Origin: a virus
Strand: one strand, 5' to 3'
DNA length: 44,638 nucleotides
Virus record (IMG/VR): IMGVR_UViG_3300018416_001991
Span: 1-44,638 of that record
A program made the translations under genes and the position numbers. Under the pieces are notes generated by a model. The model searched no databases, was not told the DNA's origin, and saw nothing but the letters and a program-made list of their open reading frames with translations. Shown piece after piece: positions 37,101 to 42,296 of the stretch (position 1 is the first letter of the stretch; every line of letters starts with the position of its first letter).

Positions 37101-38411
37101 ATCTGATGAATCTCCTACGTATGTGATTGTATAAAAATTTTCATTAACATTTGTGTAAAAACCTTCTTCCCACAAACCTTCATTAATGTTTGCTACCATT
37201 GAACCTGTTTCAGCAACTAAGGTTAATGTTGGACCGTTTAGTGTTAATGAAATAGTAAAGGATGTTGAATCGATAATATCTTTTACATAATAAATCGTAT
37301 CTACATCTAATCCACCAATTAACGGATCATTTGCAGGTACTGCTGTAAAGGTAACAGTCTGATTAGCAACTAAATCATCTGTTGTTCCAGATGATAATTT
37401 AAGTTGTGATGTTGTAGTTTCATCAATTGCTAATGTTACAGGAGCAACAATCTCTGGTGATGTTAGATTGACATCATAGTTTGCTCCACTCTCATCAAAG
37501 AATGATTGAACAAATCCTACTTCGTTAGGTTCTTCTGTTTGATAGAACATAACAGTAAGACCTTCTAATGACGTTACACCATCAATGTTTCCTACTTGAC
37601 TAACTGTTAAGCCGTTAATTTCTGAAAATAGTTTTGTACTAACAACACCTACTGTGTTTTCTCCGGGGAACAAAAAGTCATTTTGTGCTTCTCTACTAGG
37701 AACAGTAAATGTTACATAACCTGAAGTCGCACCATTATTGTTAACACCTAAAATTTCTCTTGTGTTTTGTGCACCGTCCATGCCCGTAACACCAGGTACA
37801 CCTTGTATCCAAAATTGAGTTTCTTGGTTGATTGCAAATCTATATGACCCGCCACGTAATAAAGTAAGAGTAGGATTAAGAGAACCTGATGCAGTACCTA
37901 ATGCTCTAATACTATATGCATTTGCTGTGTCTGTTACAATATAATCAGACTCTGAAAATACTGTTGCACTAGCAACTGTAACTGCTGGGGGACCGTCTGG
38001 TATCCAGTAGTACTGATTAAAGTTAATTAATTTATCTAAGTCTGTAAAAGAGTCCCATGAATAAAATTGACTATTAAACAAACGAGAATTATCTAATGTT
38101 ACTCCACCTTTAAGTTGTAATGCATCAATAAGTTCTGGATAAGTTAAAAAGTCTTTAGCAGTAGATTGGTTTTCATTTAAGAATGCAGTACCGGGTGCAA
38201 GTTGATAATCTGTTCTTGTTTTGTTTGGTTCAGTTACATAGTAATCTTTTGCGTTAACACCATAACCAAACTTACTTCCGACATAACCTTGCAACGTTTC
38301 TGTTTTGGGTTCATTGACTAACTGATCTAATGTTGCACCTAAAAACTGTGCATTGGTAGAGGTTTTAAATATCTCTGGTAAAAACTCTAATGTCCTGATC
38401 TTTTGTGCCAT
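19119..38411 (-). CDS. Giant gp7-position baseplate/fibre structural protein, 6430 aa
   Basis: One uninterrupted 19.3-kb gene follows the gp6-like gene, where T4 has gp7 (1032 aa). The N-terminus, AQKIRTLEFLPEIFKTSTNA, then FLGATLDQLVNEP and GYVGSKFGYGVNAKDYYVTE, looks like the conserved head of giant structural proteins of marine T4-like phages. Residues about 2390-3070 carry FG-GAP-like segments (FGSSVAYTPRMGYLIGDS, FGTAIAYSDNLFVISEP), suggesting an integrin-type propeller. About 4850-5270 carry Asp-box-like elements (RSNDGVTWTTNGW, TDSGVTWTS), suggesting a sialidase or Ycf48-type propeller. From about 4050 to the C-terminus, plus copies near residue 350 and 2700, a ~70-residue module recurs (DPVxFxxxxFGGI...YYVxxIxxxTxFTIS...TGSM). 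GLQRGxNGT occurs twice. There is no signal peptide or membrane segment. A host-binding or baseplate scaffold role is inferred. Confidence 0.85.
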   Translation of the reverse strand: MAQKIRTLEFLPEIFKTSTNAQFLGATLDQLVNEPKTETLQGYVGSKFGYGVNAKDYYVTEPNKTRTDYQLAPGTAFLNENQSTAKDFLTYPELIDALQLKGGVTLDNSRLFNSQFYSWDSFTDLDKLINFNQYYWIPDGPPAVTVASATVFSESDYIVTDTANAYSIRALGTASGSLNPTLTLLRGGSYRFAINQETQFWIQGVPGVTGMDGAQNTREILGVNNNGATSGYVTFTVPSREAQNDFLFPGENTVGVVSTKLFSEINGLTVSQVGNIDGVTSLEGLTVMFYQTEEPNEVGFVQSFFDESGANYDVNLTSPEIVAPVTLAIDETTTSQLKLSSGTTDDLVANQTVTFTAVPANDPLIGGLDVDTIYYVKDIIDSTSFTISLTLNGPTLTLVAETGSMVANINEGLWEEGFYTNVNENFYTITYVGDSSDPTIRLIPAGVIPTEEKITAQFGTEFIGLDFYRSLSGEITKIPYLSALLDTLYYQDGTNPNKVGTIKLIESNLTNTLNVDEDIIGQKTFTSTNEVVFTNGLKVQFDGDVVPSKYLTGEYYVQGVGESINLIPTTDLTVPEDFTGTNYIPYDSLPYSIGNFDTELFIPVDQDYITIGRNSINRNAWSRSNRWFHIDVINATADYNEDPSIVTTYATGANKAKRPIIEFYPNLKLFDAGTNAKAPVDFIDTRTTNAFDQVANKQQYYPDIETYTSYTATIAGVTGTSTTITIPTADIFTSFDVNMYVTDSNFALPNNTQITNIEEVGTNTVLTVEFANSTVVGQTNVSIVGSDTTVNNYELFSGARIVFTADTNLEVRNKIYVVGFSTITFGSTPVITLTEAEDSLCLVDDQTVALRGYNYQGSTFWFDGTAWEEAQQKLTVNQAPQFDIFDKDGVSFGDASVYQGTSFLGNKLFAYGRGTGVNDAILGFPLRYSAVDNVGDISFDCSLNVDSFSYVTGSTPVTEKVNTGYVYNYTTRTDKTRELGWQTALAPSVQYQIFELEYSKGSEASFTCDVAVIPESDDSWPRIQVYVNNVYQLESTYTVTETDTTTKIKLNTAPTVDTPVQILVLSNQTSDTAYYSIPINLSNNPFNTDLEIADIGDIRSQYQDIFINNPNSEGTIFGSNNLRDLGNLVPYGTKIIQNSASLVLPSVFLRKSEHNLFNALQYNSDQYIQYKQQLVKTVNDIEWERRFEPSYILDTALEQMVSAKSEQDSFFWSDMLPSQAPYKTNTYTFANALQESIYPLAQTYDFTKANYKGVLVYLTRTTSGVTTTSQLIRDVDYVVSTTAPSLTVTKDLQAGDVVTIKEYNQTYGNFVPNTPSKLGMYPKWKPEVVLDPNYQTPTYMLRGHDGSYTSLYTIDYTPETGLTDFRDQALLEFETRIYNNIKLSTLVPIERYEVLPGFFRESTYSTEDYLKIYSSQFLNWAGQNRIDYKTQTGYTKSNQFSWNYFQSGNKLTNTPIDQGYWRGIYEYFYGTSQPNIAPWEMLGFTEMPSWWTSRYGPAPYTSENGIMWGDIEAGIIYNAGGTTSITIDELKRPGLSKIIPVDEHGDLLSPFDALVGAYDSNTLQRDWKVGDDAPAEFSYRRSSSYPFDLMRIFALTKPSQFFNLGADLDNYKFNTEFNQYLVNDRSHLNISAIDIYGNGTAKTSYINWIVDFEKQQGVDATVDITRVLNNVDVRLIYRLAGFSDKTLLKFFVEKATPNSDNSSLLIPDESYAVLLHDNQPNDQIKFSSVLIQIVPNGWKVFGNSQDQAYFTTDTPISNGNKSKVEVDEYVVEIANDYTQSKTDEKIVPYGTQFYTYQALSQFLASYGAWLQRKGMKFDLIENGAEINWNTMIREYLYWTQFNWENGSIITVNPSAQNLKIEKDSLVVQPLTVEQDNFLLNQNLYPIATKDLAIERLDTKFQVKTLNVGDTMGYGQFNMSSIEHGIVFDNNTVFNDVIYNLVTGLRQNRIYLRGTKTAEWNGTVNASGFILNQDNIKEWQVAFKYAKGEIVRYKNKYFIANKTIEPSATFVELDWTETDYNDIQKGLLPNSATRSYESTLYYNSTKANLENDADQLSFSLIGFRPRDYLASVNLSDITQVNVYKNLIETKGTTNAVSAFKGTQLPTGGIDYDVYENWAILSGEFGGTLNNNFVDFKLDQAKLTGNPGIVSLTEGMPTIGSQQEVSVHNLFNYARPIEGPNILSTLQSEDPLSLYPTAGFVNYNDVKMAAYDFRSLSNRATNVNGRRIPLQQFYVRDYMWIANFKEHWRVYSIKPVGQVSQVQPNNDNTTTVTFRQRHGLSVLDAVAFIEVSPNVNGYYIVTKVPNNNQIIINLTLDLENASTFPINASGLGLTFVDQRVSKPGEIVDLDLLEAEFSKNTVWVDEASDGDWGVYRKSINYSLTNNLNRTDGQEFGSSVAYTPRMGYLIGDSAAGKVYRYGLNPQTNAFDEDTGSLLTESASFGTAIAYSDNLFVISEPETSLTTSTLRIYTLNDSVLTDDILELQSFTATFSSGTSLAISNDQNFIFAGNPSNNSVQVYGRQRIPLTAGYFNIGETYEITAVGTTDFTAIGAVENKVGIIFNATGVGTGTGTANQISYEALSDIDGTLAPVNATAGDNFGFSVSCDSNGDTISIGAPNTPSPTSKVNWGKNFVYSRLVQNIESQYTAIPNQPQQYPLAWTTSFTSRSASAVASSVITANATMTGFNNNDPVAFNEGGDFGDTGITPNQVYYLSDISGNTFKLKESRSSSSTLTFTNDTVNFDIYVQTEPLLVSVNGTVVDDDNYAVGGGTSDFRYFGDIRAGDIINISTRNIQWVQTMVSYADERVGTFMGYDSDMTSYGSELLIGAPGEIRINGEKQTDGTVYRYTNGGGKYGTVIGTSDCLLTADRKLLINGYLVELASGSNATTVANLINQYGITNITASASDGKLIISIIDASLALVNEKLLLQAPNTNTFSELGLEIYSETQTIFAPHNVSRTLFGNTIKFNESDSVVISAPVSTRFLATTFDFIDDENLDNDTIFDNNATRWVDTWDNAGALYMYDYLANYNGSIADPGKFIYAQNLNSQEQNYGFEPQYATALDFTNNQVIIGTPNLSVGDLEGQITLFKNSGTAKDWALYRQSSPIVDISRIQNSQVYSAETNDTLINLDYMDPMQEKLLGAVRENIDYINSVDPATYNSAVGELNSGLTWGANQKGHIWFDTSKVRWMNYHQNDVAYNARFWGRVFPGSQVACYTWVKSTRPPAQYRGPGVPKSNTKYSVETDINATNTVQPCYYFWVRNTNVVETSIGKTLSDATLQTYIANPTRSGIAYFAPLLQNTFALYNTQPYINTTDSVFHIGYAEGNNDDPSHQEFNLIKAGEPDDFLPGLPKFGPQTSTNRPEGLYDRLLDSLSGVDEVGEVVPNPYLPKAVQSGVLARPRQSFFFSRFLGLKNYLEYANKVLAEYPISETRQDATYLFATGEFYDTADYWQYVNWWLPTTNPVGQYNNNTKSTVSVATYADLAKLNVDINTIATVEANGDSKWEMYRYDGNSVWTRIGLENGTIQFKTYLWDYAAGKTGFGDNFFDTTDFDEYPSEETRWIIRALNEQIYIDELVEFRNKSLIILFEYIQSETDESQNYLPWLNKTSLVDVSHVIRELKPIQNYQQDNQEFLSGYINEAKPYHVVIKDFLFKYTGIDTYAGNITDFDLPAEWNESTQSYISPQLVYENVDGTNEFLPTDAIWQKEQYQNWYNNYGLSIVGQTDYEITELNEYMTIGSVLIMVDNAQGFPINGTIQIDDEIISYSFVDRALNTLGGLQRGLNGTTPTTHLPGAKIIIDLPAVVILDGGKNYIEPPKITAYIDLEKYPAPRVEAELEAVMSVDSVISVNVINPGEGYAVLPEIRIAPAEQYFFTNDDINSTLHTIKLFAPSLQTGNLIQYKDDSTTGASVDRLVNGQWYYINVLETTPTTIVGLYTSYDDAVNETNRVKLSAGNTDGDFALNLGAKASAITSSVPTRENEIAIRFDRTTYTSQILDWEANVFYGSFFAGSYFNSENVSSSSISLQATQPPIADISASAQGAIFEIVNVTNDNDVYYTEFKRTVELTEATGNLIRLDPYDENNGELNASGSTIGFYVGMPIKFTGAVIGGIVDEQVYYVESVVNVTDFTISETPGGAVKTLPDATAPSAGMFAYAGEVTDTAVVTLNYPGLLTATATEAVTNKVTIPQSVVGTGGTDGFYQGISLFFTGDVFGGIEENDVYYVTTVVDEQTITLGTTETALTTTVSATTATTDVITVADTTGFSVNDPVIFNMMLDASGNKITDFGGITSGTVYYVNEIVSTTELKIGVSVNVSPLTLSTVTTGSALLTNQKDTVELSTATGSMLMHVSLPVSPGQVDGQKFTMYNTSAYYTDINTGVLTNTLDRTCYATIAGDNAQGTDNRIALSDQDKGTFNFYAGMPIVFNSVPGGSGLSTGVTYYLFDFSTDGDESTYISVDCTSTSSSTNRITCADTSSLWVNMPITFTGVGLGNIIVGDEYYVKSIDNATQFTISELVGGSTFVLQNDNGPMIGTGNPWIRLSTTSGGTQDVTVSDTNTTFSLSQAPTTDAIFDIGYKLGGYRVILSNAGEGYAIDNIITIAGTELGGTSPLNDATLQVNEVDDDGAITSLIVSGEPNDLTTDYYLKVISQNQLEVYSDARMTVPVTGIGFDFNGFTTTDVTGCTSGTDSITLTDVTGFSLNDEVIFAGTIPSNSIDAEVSTSYYIKTIDTSTNEITISTNPGGTAVNVITTVSITGLTLSKPGSYAFLPEPFYFNQSIIKYLDRVYRCVISNNDPEFVIGKWEELRSDNRILNALDRVEGYYQPNINMPGVDLNQLFAGTTYPNAVYLGNAFAPEDQFAIDTILKDEPFYPTGVSITGVLWNGINYIASANFDKYSGVIASINGQSWSTKQISNIVVDATDIVYGGGLYVMTTTNTATPVYRSNDGVTWTTNGWFTPYGALPYDTTPYSSTSLSIAALSLQSTAYRNNYYVSVGDSIVNSPDTYVWSERKTYDTPLAVTLYGVNSIDTTDFGGFIAVGKGKKYDYSTGITELIDTNIIAYSYEPTGEYWQDGPQLTPNGLYGVASNGTIAIAVGENDVKYQTSNGGDWTGINEVGIVSINESSNELNITNTAGFVNADPIRVTNSFGGLLVDTTYYINIVSSTQVEIYTDSGLTSQVTLVDDVIPLQARMYLYDANSDNLRDVIYADSIWMTVGDNGRIQTSTNGLRWTTQTSGTTQDLNGVTYASETDTFIVVGDNNTILQSTDSGVTWTSTSAFTVEAPVYDVKGEDFTSGYGPEELVPGLIKDNVNLTVVTRPGTVWDVTEYSHTGFNVVSRVVAPTTEFQVDYSFDQFVQYPIDMSIQIIDPATGLGTGLATSEYSINWVTKVITLNTPLSFAPKESLRIDVYEVGNGNQIVKGNTDTDPIREIASTGFNDIYLNCNYSASFFQGSGAIRPGSNAIEVEAIETIAAGDTIVCESVTKFTANEAISFQGVVFGGVAEDTTYYVKSISTATNSITISESYDSSTGLAGPIKSLTDATGSMLVNVQTGTGTVWTDPLVYHNGNRLVLGLTNTVSKTKASNNAITTGTTLGLSVGNRIQFAADMFGSDITPNTVYYIESIIDNNEFTISETDGGPAVTLTDSAGISSYVTNDYAIGIQPNGIQAELVLANPSGYNNADDYIVYTIFGDSGDPSQYGYSLPEIQEYVGNGSQASFPMNNYNGGDNPHNAIVEIDGLRQTNTSYTIDDGSNTVLFNSPPALGAKVSVLTYNNTERQYLTTQYGISGTSGSSFTTITVTATTHLEGTFDEDTPDVETYDQDTPTVVLYDELLDYLTCADTSVLAEDEPIVFSNPTIGGITAGVTYYILEIIDATTFTISLQVGGTPVTVTTDTGSMVGSSNAITVANITNIETGQENPLAVVQATATTATSNEITFDSTTGFAVDQQIYFQGNDFGGLEQGQVYFVENVIDATTATIKDQTGAQVVLSTATGLMVTTVGGNPTTRITTGIPHSLATDQLVKIDGVYGAVELNGNSYYARVFDQYRFEIYTQVYNPALDAVNYPVTGVSTYISGGYVWKQGTFFLVTTQATATATTNRITCQDTSQLVVNNEVIFSQQGQVAGSSVLGGLIQGTTYYIKQILSNTEFTVGLTRNATVEVSLTNDTGVMNVTQWEQTNVERLWVTVNGYRLPTSRLRLDEDNEVSLLTDIAPGDVVVITNMIPHSTPDEEIYLNAVNAESTQSIYRANTQSRTWLAQPIFPLSQVIYLGDVTRVTDNLVEERTAPTPINNIYSIGLNSDKNILSGVTVLNNTTGNTLDTDTYEVVIEELAPILKITDGTYISAGDSLTITSLEGNVLYINGEQIKFSSVDFNNNSVTGLQRGANGTAVQEYIAKYTEVFSLLSNNRLPDLYIDQSWNSYNFNTVEGDPLSISETVPAQFLHTDIT
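19950..26250 (-). repeat. Array of degenerate ~70-residue modules in the giant protein
   Basis: At least ten copies are readable in the protein, for example NRITCADTSSLWVNMPITFT, TDVITVADTTGFSVNDPVIF and SNEITFDSTTGFAVDQQIYF. Each is followed by a FGGI/GGL-type turn, YYVxxI, an FTIS-like strand and a TGSM-like end. DNA-level identity is low, so the copies are old or under diversifying selection. They are interrupted by the Asp-box region at about 22.6-23.9 kb. Outlying copies lie near 30.2-30.4 kb and 37.2-37.4 kb. Confidence 0.75.
22610..23860 (-). other. Asp-box-rich beta-propeller-like segment of the giant protein
   Basis: Repeated SxDGxxW-type elements are visible: SINGQSWSTK, SNDGVTWTTNGW, TSNGGDWTG, TSTNGLRWTTQ and TDSGVTWTS. 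Each is followed by a strand with VGxxxxI or similar (FIVVGDNNTILQS). Such Asp boxes mark sialidase-like or Ycf48/VPS10-like propellers that often bind sugars or proteins. Catalytic sialidase residues were not identified. Confidence 0.6.
29190..31240 (-). other. FG-GAP-like propeller segment of the giant protein
   Basis: Segments of the form FGxSVAxxxxxxxxxIGxPxxxxGxVYxY recur: FGSSVAYTPRMGYLIGDS, FGFSVSCDSNGDTISIGAPN, GSELLIGAPGEIRINGEKQT, VVISAPVSTRF and NNQVIIGTPNLSVGD. This is the pattern of integrin alpha FG-GAP repeats, which form a seven-bladed propeller used in adhesion. The number of blades cannot be fixed by eye. Confidence 0.55.
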
Positions 38412-38415
38412 ATTT

Positions 38416-38423
38416 TATTTACA
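38416..38423 (-). promoter_or_regulatory. Late-promoter-like TGTAAATA
   Basis: The minus strand reads GGTTGTAAATAAAATATG in the 15-base gap before the giant gene. The match to TATAAATA is partial and the core lies only four bases from the ATG, so this may be chance in AT-rich DNA. AAGG lies about 13 bases before the start. Confidence 0.3.
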
Positions 38424-38426
38424 ACC

Positions 38427-41400
38427 TTAAGACTGCATTGTCGCAGGAGTTAATGCTGGAACAATTACTATATCTTCTGTAGTAGCCGCATTTACAAATA
38501 TTTCATACGGTCTACATTTAATTTCATATAAATCACCAAATAATTTTTCTGGATCATCTGAAACAAGTATAACTGAACTCACTAATTCTCCTATTTGTTC
38601 ATGTAGATACGCACTTAATTCTGAAAAGAAAAAAGTATCGCCAAAGTTCCAATTGTTGATATCAAAATAGTTATCCATTGTTGCTAATACAGAACTTCTT
38701 ATTTCACTATTAGATGCATTTGTTGACTGTGATTTCACCACTTTAATAGTTGCTCTTAATGATTGATCTGCTTTAGGGCCAAACAATGGCTTAAACGTGA
38801 CACTATTTAATATAACTGAGTCTGATAGCATTTTATAATTTTGTACTAAAGGATATTCAGTATTCAATTCATTTAATGTTGGTTGTTCAGGTTCTTTAAC
38901 TGTGTCCGTTGTGTCTTTAATATAGTTGCTGTATGCAGTATAGTATGATTGTGTTACTACATAAAGATCAATAATATTTGTTGTCGCCGGATCAATACGT
39001 GTAGTGTTATTAGCATTATGTCTATATTGATAGTCTAATCCTTGTCTGCCTGATTTAATAGAATAATCTAATTGTTCAGTCATAATATAATTAGGCGTTG
39101 TTATTGTAGGATCTTGTACCGACTTATAAAATTTGTTTTCATTAAAGGCATAAAATAATTGTCCTACAGGGAATTCATATTTAACAATTTCAATTTGATT
39201 TTTAGTTCCATAAGTATAAACAACATCTGTACTTGGTACGATTAATTGTCTGGTTAAATTAACTGGATCTGTTATTGTTCTAAAGAAAACATAAACGCCT
39301 GTATTGGCTCCGTTATTTACATACCCAGTAATATCATTAAAGAAGTCAGGGTCTAATATTAATTGACCATTGTTGACATCAGTTGCGGCAACTTCAACTT
39401 GGAAGTCATTGACGTATCCATCACTTTCGACAGTTTGTCCTAATATATTAACTTTAGTGTCTGCGCCTAGTGCGGTTGCTGTATTAAACACTGTATTAAT
39501 ACCTAATACATTAATAAAGTCTTGTATAATTTTACCTGTAAACGGATCATATACTAATTCATCTTTGCTATAAGTAAATCTTGTATCTGCAACACTACCA
39601 AAATAATATGTAAGTGATCGGTAAGATACTGTATAACGATTGTTTCCTAAACTTGTAAACTTAACAAAATAATTTGCATTTGATGCAGAACCAATTGACC
39701 AACGTTCTTGGTTAACTAATAATGAATTATTAAAAATTAAAGTAAAGTCTTGTTGTAATTCAATTTTAAGAATTGCTTCTTGTATAATCTCAGAAGACAA
39801 AGAGTTATCGAATACAGGAATAAGTTCTGTAAGTATTACGCCATCGGGTACATATCCATTTACTGTTACTGGTCCTTGACCGTTTGCAAATGTTCCTTCT
39901 CCGTTATTATTACCATCACCCACAACATTTAATACTGTTGACCATATATAATTCTTTTCTCCACCTGTAGGTACACCTGCAACTAAACGATTGTCTGCAT
40001 CGAAATAATACCCTGTAGGTGCATTAAATTTTAATAACGCACCTTTAGTTGCATATTTTGCATTGGTCGTTGTAAATGTTCCTATAGGTTGAGGTCGTTC
40101 TATTGTTCCGTCAAGTGAGTAAAAATATCCTGTTTCACTTGATGCATCAACTGAACTTGTTTTCCAATATAAAGTATTTCCTCCACCTGTACCTGGATAA
40201 GCATAACGAGTATAATTTTGAATGTAATATTGATTAGCACGATTTAATGCAAGTACAGATGCTAAATCATCTGTAAAAAATTGAATAATATCTGATGTAT
40301 TATTTACTTGTAACGTTAAAAATCCATCTACGTTATCTTGGTATAGTGCTCCGTCATCTCCAAACGAATTTGTGCTTGAATACTTTCCTGTTGGATCAAG
40401 CAAGTCTAAGTTTTTAGATACACCAACTGAACTTCTATTAATTGCTTTTGACTTAATAATAGAGTTATATAAAGTGTATGGGAAGTTTGTATAATCTTCA
40501 CCATTAACCATTCGATTTTGTGTGTAATATCTTGTCGGTGCTCTTTGTTTAATTTGTGCTAATGGTTCTCTTGCTTGTGCATTTGTTACTGCAACAGGCA
40601 ATTGAAAATTTATAGATAGAGTCTGAGTACTGCCTGTTCGATCAACATAGTTAATAGAAACACTTACGCCGTTCATTTCTGAAGGGTCAATAGTATATGT
40701 TAGTGCGTTACTTGATCTTACATATGCTCTAAAATTACCTACGGGCATTTCTGAAAACACACCATCACCAAATACATATGTGACTTGATCGTTTACACGT
40801 GAGTTTACAGAAAATATTTTCTTGTTACTTGACTCAGTTTGTAAGTAAGCATCAGCATAAACATTTTCTACTTGTGTCCATGAACCTAATGTGTTATCCG
40901 CGTTTAATTGATACAACCATGTATCAGTTTCATTGACACCTGCAACATCAACATTAATTGTTTGGTTTGAAATTTGTTGCTGGAAATTAAAATTAAAAGG
41001 AGTCAATGATCCTTGTTTAAAGAAAAACATAAATCCTGTATTAGGACTACCAAAACCTAATCTGTCATTTCTATATAACATATTAATTTTATTAGTAGGT
41101 TTAGGTGGAAGTTCATAGACATAATTTTCATCTAATGACGTTGCACTTACCAATTCAAAATTCATACCCTTACCGTCTACTTGTGAAGTAAAAGGTACAA
41201 TAGGCATTGTTCCTTCTGGCAATCTTATTCCATATTCACTTGTTCTAACACCTAAAATATCAGAACTGTTTCCTGGACGTCCTATTCTTTGCGAATCTAC
41301 CATAGCCGCATTGAATATCGTGTTCATTTGATCTAACCAATTAGTGTTAGACGGATCATTCCAACTTATTGGAGTATTACTTAAATTGACACCATTTGCA

Positions 41401-41792
41401 TCTCTAACATTTTCAGTTGTTCTGATAGAAGATACTTTTAGATAACCAGATGCACATGAGTTTCTTTTAGGTGTGTATCCAACTAAGTCTGCTAATTTTA
41501 CTACAGAGTCTCTGCGTTCGGCCGTGTCGATGAAATTTTCACGTGTGTTTAAATCGTTTCTAAAGGCAAGACCTTGACCCATAAAAGCCATGACATCAAG
41601 TAGAGCAATGAACTCCGAACTTTCGATATAATCATTGTAGGTTTCAGGATAATAAAGTCTAATATAGTCGATAAAACTTTTTCTTAGAGTTTCATAATCA
41701 TATGATCGAAAGTCTGCCTCACGAAAGGTTTCGTAGATTGCTTTCCAATCATTTACTCCAAAGAGTCCTGATTGCCTTGAACTTGTAGCCAT
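38427..41792 (-). CDS. 6: Baseplate wedge subunit gp6-like protein, 1121 aa
   Basis: The N-terminal region matches the gp6/baseplate J-like family: FGVNDWKAIYETFREADFRS, then YPETYNDYIESSEFIALLDV and MAFMGQGLAFRNDLNTRENF, then RRDSVVKLADLVGYTPKRNS. T4 gp6 has the same order of a helical N-terminus, 'L(L)DVMAY...Q...N..ENF..TA..R.SVV..A...GY.P' and a beta-rich middle. It is 660 aa in T4; the extra length here lies in beta-rich inserts in the middle. gp6 dimers form the inner ring of the baseplate around gp25. I choose the ATG at 41792, preceded by CAGGGA, over a TTG six codons upstream that has no binding site and overlaps the predicted transcript start. Confidence 0.88.
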   Translation of the reverse strand: MATSSRQSGLFGVNDWKAIYETFREADFRSYDYETLRKSFIDYIRLYYPETYNDYIESSEFIALLDVMAFMGQGLAFRNDLNTRENFIDTAERRDSVVKLADLVGYTPKRNSCASGYLKVSSIRTTENVRDANGVNLSNTPISWNDPSNTNWLDQMNTIFNAAMVDSQRIGRPGNSSDILGVRTSEYGIRLPEGTMPIVPFTSQVDGKGMNFELVSATSLDENYVYELPPKPTNKINMLYRNDRLGFGSPNTGFMFFFKQGSLTPFNFNFQQQISNQTINVDVAGVNETDTWLYQLNADNTLGSWTQVENVYADAYLQTESSNKKIFSVNSRVNDQVTYVFGDGVFSEMPVGNFRAYVRSSNALTYTIDPSEMNGVSVSINYVDRTGSTQTLSINFQLPVAVTNAQAREPLAQIKQRAPTRYYTQNRMVNGEDYTNFPYTLYNSIIKSKAINRSSVGVSKNLDLLDPTGKYSSTNSFGDDGALYQDNVDGFLTLQVNNTSDIIQFFTDDLASVLALNRANQYYIQNYTRYAYPGTGGGNTLYWKTSSVDASSETGYFYSLDGTIERPQPIGTFTTTNAKYATKGALLKFNAPTGYYFDADNRLVAGVPTGGEKNYIWSTVLNVVGDGNNNGEGTFANGQGPVTVNGYVPDGVILTELIPVFDNSLSSEIIQEAILKIELQQDFTLIFNNSLLVNQERWSIGSASNANYFVKFTSLGNNRYTVSYRSLTYYFGSVADTRFTYSKDELVYDPFTGKIIQDFINVLGINTVFNTATALGADTKVNILGQTVESDGYVNDFQVEVAATDVNNGQLILDPDFFNDITGYVNNGANTGVYVFFRTITDPVNLTRQLIVPSTDVVYTYGTKNQIEIVKYEFPVGQLFYAFNENKFYKSVQDPTITTPNYIMTEQLDYSIKSGRQGLDYQYRHNANNTTRIDPATTNIIDLYVVTQSYYTAYSNYIKDTTDTVKEPEQPTLNELNTEYPLVQNYKMLSDSVILNSVTFKPLFGPKADQSLRATIKVVKSQSTNASNSEIRSSVLATMDNYFDINNWNFGDTFFFSELSAYLHEQIGELVSSVILVSDDPEKLFGDLYEIKCRPYEIFVNAATTEDIVIVPALTPATMQS

Positions 41793-41811
41793 AGTTTTTC
41801 CCTGTTTCAAG

Positions 41812-41819
41812 TATTTATC
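41812..41819 (-). promoter_or_regulatory. T4-type late promoter core GATAAATA
   Basis: The minus strand reads AAAGATAAATACTTGAAACAGGG before the gp6-like gene. ATAAATACT matches the core and its conserved CT. The expected start site lies just before the AGGGA ribosome-binding site, which argues for the ATG at 41792 as the true start. Confidence 0.6.
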
Positions 41820-41841
41820 TTTATGGAAAAACCGACTTTTT

Positions 41842-42291
41842 TTATACTACTGAGGCAGTATTTGTTTCAGAATCAAAGAATAATGCTAGGTCTCCAGCAT
41901 TATTATACGGAGAAATAGAGAGTTGTACTTCTATTAAAATGCCATTATCTCTAGGAGAGACTAGTATTGTATTGATAGTAAGACGCGGATCTAATCCGGC
42001 AACTCGTCTAACTTCATTTTGTATGGCTGTTTGAACATCACTTGTGTTAGGATCAAAAACAAAATCCCATAAAGTAGTACCATAACTCGGTTTACCTACT
42101 TTTTCTCCTCGTCTAATATTAAGTGCGTTAACTAAATCTTGTATAACAAGTTGTTCATCAGTTAATCTGAACTTTTTACCAAAGACTATAGGATTAGTTA
42201 TGCCGTTGGCTTCCCCGTCAATAGCCGGGACAGGGTTAACTGTTCGTGCCTTGTCTGCGTTTATTGTTGAAAAACCTATGTAAGTTGCCAT
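41842..42291 (-). CDS. 25: Baseplate wedge protein gp25-like, 149 aa
   Basis: The length and sequence fit the GPW/gp25 family (T4 gp25 is 132 aa). NPIVFGKKFRLTDEQLVIQD precedes the core: GEKVGKPSYGTTLWDFVFDP, then AIQNEVRRVAGLDPRLTINT, with DPRL at the place of the conserved EPR element, followed by ILVSPRDNGILIEVQLSISP. In T4 and contractile systems gp25 binds gp6 and gp53 and links the baseplate to the sheath start. Its position immediately before gp6 is the expected order. A TATAAATAGTATT promoter lies directly before the ATG, and no strong Shine-Dalgarno is visible. Confidence 0.9.
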   Translation of the reverse strand: MATYIGFSTINADKARTVNPVPAIDGEANGITNPIVFGKKFRLTDEQLVIQDLVNALNIRRGEKVGKPSYGTTLWDFVFDPNTSDVQTAIQNEVRRVAGLDPRLTINTILVSPRDNGILIEVQLSISPYNNAGDLALFFDSETNTASVV

Positions 42292-42296
42292 AATAC

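Noticed and set aside
41826-41843. AAAAA-GTCGG-TTTTT palindrome between the gp25-like and gp6-like genes as a terminator
   Set aside because: The stem is all A-T with no GC clamp. It sits just upstream of a late promoter, but stability would be too low to call termination.
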